Source: CAZXBB01 sp964638815 (GTDB lineage Bacteria; Planctomycetota; Phycisphaerae; Phycisphaerales; SM1A02). From it: a DNA stretch of 17,678 nucleotides. The stretch covers positions 1 to 17,678 of the forward strand of contig CAZXBB010000229.1 of the NCBI GenBank assembly GCA_964638815.1, in the 5' to 3' direction. Numbering within the stretch: the stretch's first letter is position 1; each line of letters opens with the position of its first letter. This document shows positions 13,285 through 17,678 of the stretch, in pieces. The translations under genes were made by a program, and so were the position numbers. The notes beneath the pieces were generated by a model that worked only from the letters and a program-made list of their open reading frames with translations, did not search any database and was not told where the DNA came from.

Positions 13285-16200
13285 ATGCACACGCGGACCG
13301 CCGCCCTCGTCTTCACGCTGCTCTTCGCCCCGGCCGCGACGGCGGGGACGGTCGGGTACTACCGGGAGCCCGCGATCCACGGTGACACGATCGTGTTCGT
13401 GTCCGAGGGTGATCTGTGGCGGGTTCCGATCGACGGCGGCGCGGCCCGTCGCCTCACGTCGCACGCGTCGGAGGAGACGTCGCCCGCCTTCTCGCCGGAC
13501 GGCGCGACGATCGCGTTCATCGGTCGTTACGAGGGACCGGCCGAGGTCTACACCATGCCGGCGGAAGGGGGGCGTCCGGTCCGGCGCACCTGGGCCGGCG
13601 CGCCGCGAGGGATCGCGGGCTGGACGCCGGACGGCGCGATCGTCTGCGCCACGCGAGCCTACGCGACGCTCCCGGATGATCAGCTCCTGCGGCTGGACGT
13701 CACGCGCGACGACGTCGCCGCGACGCCGACGCTGGTTCCGCTCGCGCAGGCGGCGGACGGGACCTGGGACGACGACGGGCGCACGCTCTATTTCACGCGT
13801 CTGCCGTTCCAGGGCAGCCACACCAAGCGCTACCGCGGGGGCACGGCGCAGCAGATCTGGCGGTTCACCGAAGGCGACGCCGAGGCCGCTCCGCTCACGT
13901 CCGACTACCCGGGCACGAGCCGGACGCCGATGTGGTGGGGCGGCCGGGTCTACTTCGCGTCCGACCGCGACGACACGATGAACCTCTGGTCGATGCGTCC
14001 CGACGGCACGGACCTTCGGCAGCACACGCGGCACGTCGGCTGGGAGGTCCGGTCGCCGCGGCAGCAGGGCGGCCGCATCGTGTACCAGCACGGCGCGGAC
14101 CTGCGGATCTACGACGTCGCCGCCGACCGCGACGACGCGGTGCCGGTCACGCTCGTCTCGGACCTCGATCAGACGCGCGAGCTCTGGATCGACGAGCCCG
14201 CAGGGTGGGTGACGGCGGCGCATCCGTCGGCGGACGGCGAGCACGTGGTGCTCACCGCGCGCGGGCGCGTCTTCGTCGTGCCGCACCGGCAGGGGCGCAT
14301 CGTCGAGGCGTCGCGACGCCAGGGCGTGCGCTACCGCGCCGCACGGTTCATGCCGGACGGCGAGCGGCTCGTGGTGCTCTCGGACGAGACGGGCGAGGTC
14401 GAGATCTGGACACTGCCCGCCAACGGCGTCGGCGACGGCGCGCAGGTCACGCGCGATGGCGCCGTCCTGCGCTGGCAGGCGGTCGCGTCCCCCGACGGAC
14501 GCCTCATCGCGCACTGGGACAAGAACTTCCGGCTCTACGTGCTTGACGTCGAGACGGGCCGCGACCGCCTCGTCGAGGCTTCGGAGCTCGACGACTTCAG
14601 CGAGGTGACATGGTCGCCCGACGGCCGGTGGCTCGCCTACGTCGCGGCCGCGTCAAACCAGTTCAGGCAGATCCGCGTCTACGACGTGGAAGGCGAGCGG
14701 ATCGTCAACGCGACGACAGACCGGTTCGACAGCTACAGCCCGTCGTGGGCGCCGGACGGCGACTGGCTGTACATGCTCTCCGATCGCAACCTGCGCTCGG
14801 TCGTCGGCAGCCCGTGGGGCAACTACCAGCCGGAGCCGTTCCTCGACAAGCGCACGCGAATCTACATGCTTGCGCTGCGCGATGGCCTGCGCTCGCCGTT
14901 CGCGCCGCGCGACGAGCTGCACGACGATGACGCTGACGCGGACCCGGACCCGGACCCAAACACGGACACGGACACAGACCCGGACCCGGACCCGGACCCG
15001 GACACGGACCCGGACCCGGACACGGATCCGGACCCGGCCAAGGACGCGGACGCGGACGCGGACACGGACACGGCCAAGGACGCGGACCCGGACGCGGACA
15101 CGGACGCGATCACGCCCATCGAGATCGAGACCGAAGGCCTCACGACGCGTCTCTACGAAGTCCCCGTTCCCGCAGGCAACTACGGTGATCTCTTCGTCAA
15201 CGACAAGGGCGTCTTCTGGCTGAGCCGCGACGCCGGCGCGTCAACCGCGACGCTCCAGGCCGTGCCCATCCGGCGCATCGACGTCGAGGTGACGACGGTG
15301 GTGGAGAAGGTGCGAAGCTACGAGGCGTCCGCGGACGGGAAGAAGCTGCTGATCCGCAAGGGAGACGACTTCCATCTCGTCGACGCCGCGCCGAAGGAGA
15401 CGAAGCTCGAGAAGACGAAGGTGGACCTGTCGGGCTGGAAGCTGTCCATCGTCCCGCGCGAAGAATGGCGGCAGATGTTCCTCGAGGCGTGGCGGCTCGA
15501 GCGGGACTACTTCTACGATCGAGACATGCACGGCGTCGACTGGGACGGGATGCTCGAACGCTACTGGCCCCTGGTCGACCGTGTCACGTCGCGCGAGGAG
15601 CTGTCGGACCTCACCGCGCAGATGGTGTCGGAGCTCGCAGCGCTGCACATCTACGTCCGGAGCGGCGAGACGCGCTCCGGCCCAGACGACATCCGTGCGG
15701 CGACGCTGGGCGCCGTTCTGCGCCGCGACGAAGCGGCGGGCGGGTACCGCGTCGTCCACGTGTACCGGTCCGATCCCGACACGCCGGAGCGGCGCAGCCC
15801 GCTCGCGGCGCCCGGCGTGGACGTCGCCTCCGGCGACGTGATCGAGATGATCAACGGCACGCCGACGCTCGCGGTGCCCGACATCGGCGTCCTGCTCCGC
15901 GACCAGGCGGGCCGGCAGGTGCTGGCACGCGTGCGTTCCGGCGACGCCGCCGCGCCGCGCGATGTCATCGTGAATCCGATGACGACCGGGGACGACGCGG
16001 ATCTGCGCTACCACGAGTGGGAGTACACGCGGCGGCTCGCGGTGGAGGAGGCGGGCGACGGAGACATCGGCTACGTCCACCTCCGGGCCATGGGCGGCGG
16101 CAACTTCACCGAGTGGGCGCGGGAGTATTACCCGGTGTTCACGCGCAGCGGGCTCATCATCGACGTGCGGCACAACCGGGGCGGCAACATCGACTCCTGG

Positions 16201-16686
16201 ATCATCGGCCGTCTCCTGCGCAAGGCATGGTTCTACTGGAGCCAGCGCGTGGGGCAGTCGCCGACATGGAACATGCAGCAGGCGTTCCGCGGGCACGTCG
16301 CCGTGCTGTGCAACGAGTGGACGGCGTCCGACGGCGAGGCGTTCACGGAGGGCATCAAGCGGCTCGATCTCGGCCGCGTCTTCGGCACGCGCACCTGGGG
16401 GGGCGAGATCTGGCTGACGTCGAGCAACCGGCTCGTCGATCGCGGCATCGCCACCGCCGCGGAGTTCGGCGTCTACGGCCCCGAGGGCACATGGCTCATC
16501 GAGGGTCACGGCGTCGAGCCCGACGTCGTGGTCGACAACCTCCCGCACGCGACGTTCAACGGACGCGACGCGCAGCTCGAGGCGGCGATCGCGTATCTCA
16601 ACAGGAAGATCCGCGAGGAGCCGGTACCGGCCCTTCCGCCGCCCGCGTACCCTGACAAGTCGGCGCCGGACAATCGGCAGCGTTGA
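13285..16686 (+). CDS. Secreted Tricorn-like S41 peptidase (beta-propeller/PDZ)
   Basis: This 1133-aa protein is probably exported: MHTRTAALVFTLLFAPAATA|G forms a signal peptide. Residues 25-540 hold repeated WD40/PD40-like propeller blades (SPDGATIAFIG; DRDDTMNLW; WSPDGRWLAYV; WAPDGDWLYML). A 62-residue Asp/Pro/Thr/Ala repeat (547-608) leads to a second propeller part. The helical core domain (about 710-790), a PDZ domain (about 800-900) and the C-terminal S41 catalytic domain follow, with NEWTASDGE (nucleophile Ser1015), candidate His788 (ALHIY), candidate Glu1060 (AAEFG) and the family ending EGHGVEPDVVVDN. Archaeal Tricorn trims peptides from the proteasome; bacterial secreted homologues probably degrade extracytoplasmic peptides. 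The start is set by GGAGGA 8 nt upstream. An upstream in-frame ATG at 13138 lacks one and would put the signal peptide internally. Confidence 0.93.
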   Translation: MHTRTAALVFTLLFAPAATAGTVGYYREPAIHGDTIVFVSEGDLWRVPIDGGAARRLTSHASEETSPAFSPDGATIAFIGRYEGPAEVYTMPAEGGRPVRRTWAGAPRGIAGWTPDGAIVCATRAYATLPDDQLLRLDVTRDDVAATPTLVPLAQAADGTWDDDGRTLYFTRLPFQGSHTKRYRGGTAQQIWRFTEGDAEAAPLTSDYPGTSRTPMWWGGRVYFASDRDDTMNLWSMRPDGTDLRQHTRHVGWEVRSPRQQGGRIVYQHGADLRIYDVAADRDDAVPVTLVSDLDQTRELWIDEPAGWVTAAHPSADGEHVVLTARGRVFVVPHRQGRIVEASRRQGVRYRAARFMPDGERLVVLSDETGEVEIWTLPANGVGDGAQVTRDGAVLRWQAVASPDGRLIAHWDKNFRLYVLDVETGRDRLVEASELDDFSEVTWSPDGRWLAYVAAASNQFRQIRVYDVEGERIVNATTDRFDSYSPSWAPDGDWLYMLSDRNLRSVVGSPWGNYQPEPFLDKRTRIYMLALRDGLRSPFAPRDELHDDDADADPDPDPNTDTDTDPDPDPDPDTDPDPDTDPDPAKDADADADTDTAKDADPDADTDAITPIEIETEGLTTRLYEVPVPAGNYGDLFVNDKGVFWLSRDAGASTATLQAVPIRRIDVEVTTVVEKVRSYEASADGKKLLIRKGDDFHLVDAAPKETKLEKTKVDLSGWKLSIVPREEWRQMFLEAWRLERDYFYDRDMHGVDWDGMLERYWPLVDRVTSREELSDLTAQMVSELAALHIYVRSGETRSGPDDIRAATLGAVLRRDEAAGGYRVVHVYRSDPDTPERRSPLAAPGVDVASGDVIEMINGTPTLAVPDIGVLLRDQAGRQVLARVRSGDAAAPRDVIVNPMTTGDDADLRYHEWEYTRRLAVEEAGDGDIGYVHLRAMGGGNFTEWAREYYPVFTRSGLIIDVRHNRGGNIDSWIIGRLLRKAWFYWSQRVGQSPTWNMQQAFRGHVAVLCNEWTASDGEAFTEGIKRLDLGRVFGTRTWGGEIWLTSSNRLVDRGIATAAEFGVYGPEGTWLIEGHGVEPDVVVDNLPHATFNGRDAQLEAAIAYLNRKIREEPVPALPPPAYPDKSAPDNRQR
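14923..15108 (+). repeat. Hexanucleotide repeat encoding an Asp-rich linker in the S41 peptidase
   Basis: Degenerate hexamers GACCCG, GACACG and GACGCG run in frame and encode about 62 residues in which every second residue is Asp, alternating with Pro, Thr or Ala. Two Ala-Lys-Asp breaks occur at residues 583-585 and 597-599. The segment lies between the first propeller part and the region ITPIEIETEGL. Its net charge is extremely negative, so it should be an extended, possibly cation-binding linker. Replication slippage is the likely source of its length. Confidence 0.92.
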
Positions 16687-16730
16687 CGAGGGAAGGGCGC
16701 ACGGCCTCTCGCGTGGAGAGCTCACGACCG

Positions 16731-17462
16731 ATGATTTCATTCATCATCCCCGCACATAACGAAGAGAAGCTCATCGGTCGTACGATCCGGTCGATCCAGG
16801 ACGCGGCGAGGCCGGGCGATGATCAGCAGTCTCGGCCGTTCGAGATCATCGTGGCTGACGACGCGTCAACGGACGCCACCGGACGCGTCGCCGAGCAGGC
16901 TGGGGCGCGAGTGATATCGATCGATCGCCGCCAGATAGCCGCGGCAAGGAATGCTGGTGCAGCAGCGGCAGGGGGCGATGTGTTCGTCTTCGTCGATGCG
17001 GACACGACGATCACGGCGGATGTCTACCGGGCTACTCTCGCGGCTCTGGACGATGGTGCCGACGGGGGCGGGGCCTCGGTGGAATTCGACCCGCCCGTTC
17101 CGCTTTACGTCCGTCTGATGCTGCCGCCGGCGCTGTGGGTCAACCGGACCTTCCGCCAGGCCGCCGGATGTTATGTCTACGCGACTCGTGACGCGTTCAC
17201 CGCGGTCGGCGGGTTCGACGAGACACTCTTCGCGGCCGAAGAAGTGTACTTCAGCCGCGCGATGAAAAAGTTCGGCAGGTTCGACGTGATCGATGCACCG
17301 GTCAGAACCTCCGGCCGCAAGCTCCGGGCATACTCCGCGGCGACCATCCTCGGCACGATGCTCAAGGTCGCGGTGATGATGCTCCTCGGCCGCAGCGCGT
17401 TGGGCAGACGCGAACGCTTCGACCTGTGGTACGCGCATCGCAGCGAAGATCCCTGGGGGTAG
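16731..17462 (+). CDS. Family 2 glycosyltransferase
   Basis: This 243-aa GT-A-fold glycosyltransferase transfers a sugar from a nucleotide donor to an unknown acceptor. Signatures are SFIIPAHNEE (3-12), IIVADDASTDATG (39-51), AARNAGAAAAGGDVFVFVDAD with the metal-binding DAD (89-91), GGFDETLFAAEEV (160-172, the acidic catalytic-base region) and a hydrophobic segment (205-220) that may touch the membrane. The ATG at 16731 follows GGAGAG by 10 nt. A longer frame from 16683 would overlap the protease stop and add 16 residues with no family resemblance. It lies 44 nt after the S41 peptidase on the same strand, so co-transcription is possible. Codons end in A or T much more often than in neighbouring genes, which hints at a different history. 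Confidence 0.9.
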   Translation: MISFIIPAHNEEKLIGRTIRSIQDAARPGDDQQSRPFEIIVADDASTDATGRVAEQAGARVISIDRRQIAAARNAGAAAAGGDVFVFVDADTTITADVYRATLAALDDGADGGGASVEFDPPVPLYVRLMLPPALWVNRTFRQAAGCYVYATRDAFTAVGGFDETLFAAEEVYFSRAMKKFGRFDVIDAPVRTSGRKLRAYSAATILGTMLKVAVMMLLGRSALGRRERFDLWYAHRSEDPWG

Positions 17463-17525
17463 CGCGCACGGCCCCAAACGTCCGTCCCACCCCCATCGCG
17501 CCCGGCCCCGAACGTCTCAAACCAA

Positions 17526-17543
17526 GGCGGCATGGATGCCGCC
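17526..17543. repeat. Perfect hairpin GGCGGCAT-GG-ATGCCGCC
   Basis: Eight-bp perfect stem with a two-base centre. A near copy (GGCGGCA-GGA-TGCCGCC, 7-bp stem) lies at 17620-17636. The pair suggests a REP-like palindromic repeat. There is no U-tract, so it is not a standard intrinsic terminator. Confidence 0.75.
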
Positions 17544-17561
17544 GGTCGCCGCGCGACTTCT

Positions 17562-17580
17562 GCAGACCCGGAGGGTCTGC
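17562..17580. repeat. Perfect hairpin GCAGACCC-GGA-GGGTCTGC
   Basis: Eight-bp perfect stem with a GGA loop, 100 bp after the glycosyltransferase stop, followed by GAAAA. The run after the stem is A rather than T on the plus strand, so it is not an intrinsic terminator for the upstream gene. It could be a transcript-end stabiliser or a member of the same palindrome family. Confidence 0.7.
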
Positions 17581-17619
17581 GAAAACCAGCCCGACCCAGT
17601 CCCAAACGTCCCACGCGCA

Positions 17620-17636
17620 GGCGGCAGGATGCCGCC
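17620..17636. repeat. Perfect hairpin GGCGGCA-GGA-TGCCGCC
   Basis: Seven-bp perfect stem with a GGA loop. It shares arms with the hairpin at 17526-17543 and its GGA loop with the one at 17562-17580. Confidence 0.75.
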
Positions 17637-17678
17637 GTCGCACTAGCGGGTCGGAACGTCGAAGTGTGAGCTGCAGGA

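Larger units (their letters stand above)
17472..17660. repeat. Intergenic hairpin cluster with recurring AACGTC motif
   Basis: After the glycosyltransferase stop the remaining 216 bp hold no gene. AACGTC occurs at 17477, 17511, 17605 and 17655, in longer related contexts (CCCAAACGTCC at 17473-17483 and 17601-17611; CCCGAACGTCTC at 17507-17518). Three perfect hairpins lie between them: 17526-17543, 17562-17580 and 17620-17636. The whole looks like a dispersed intergenic repeat family rather than a coding relic. Confidence 0.7.

Noticed and set aside
12929..13316. Gly-Arg-Ser and Asp-Pro-Gly (collagen-like) frames on the minus strand
   Set aside because: They simply translate the 18-bp repeat array; they overlap the start of the peptidase gene and have no independent support.
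17562..17585. Intrinsic terminator after the glycosyltransferase
   Set aside because: The stem is perfect, but the following run is A rather than T on the plus strand, and on the minus strand the T run precedes the stem.
17177..17643. Minus-strand frames across the window's right end
   Set aside because: They are antisense to the glycosyltransferase or translate the hairpin repeats; no family signature.

Overview
This is a very GC-rich bacterial chromosomal segment with strong G/C third-codon-position bias. It carries eight confident protein genes, plus one probable small one. The gene content fits Planctomycetota, perhaps a Phycisphaerae-like lineage: a DUF1800/DUF1501 exported-protein pair, a very long SecA, a secreted Tricorn-like S41 protease, a stand-alone DUF342 protein and perfect GGCGGCAT/ATGCCGCC-type hairpins. 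This placement is inferred from gene families only. I see no rRNA, tRNA, CRISPR array, transposase or phage gene, and nothing that clearly amounts to a new multi-gene defence or biosynthetic system.

Left part (1-6549, all real genes on the minus strand). The window opens in a (TGCGCG)n-type repeat downstream of a small Alg13/PssE-like glycosyltransferase (197-763). A 454-bp gap follows with no convincing gene. Next, in transcription order from the right, come a CPC-type copper-class P1B ATPase (6549-4171), a DUF1800 protein (4133-2640) and a Tat-exported DUF1501 protein (2522-1218). The 37-nt ATPase-DUF1800 gap and 117-nt DUF1800-DUF1501 gap allow one transcript.

Centre (6550-11457). A divergent intergenic region carries short direct repeats. 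Rightward from it run a 121-aa protein with a signal-peptide-like N-terminus, a hairpin-containing 131-nt spacer and secA (7271-11392, 1373 aa). The layout resembles the position of secM upstream of secA, although the sequence is not recognisably SecM. secA converges on a DUF342/FapA-family gene (12908-11427). A perfect 10-bp inverted repeat lies at the junction.

Right part (12909-17678). A divergent intergenic region contains four 18-bp repeats. It is followed by a 1133-aa secreted Tricorn-type S41 peptidase with a 62-residue Asp-rich repeat linker, then a 243-aa family-2 glycosyltransferase with clearly less GC-biased codons. The last 216 bp are non-coding and hold three perfect short hairpins and a repeated AACGTC motif.

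The window looks like housekeeping export (SecA), envelope and extracellular functions (Tricorn, DUF1501/1800, glycosyltransferases) and metal homeostasis. Its most distinctive features are frequent short tandem repeats in spacers and linkers, and the possible secretion-sensing leader of secA.
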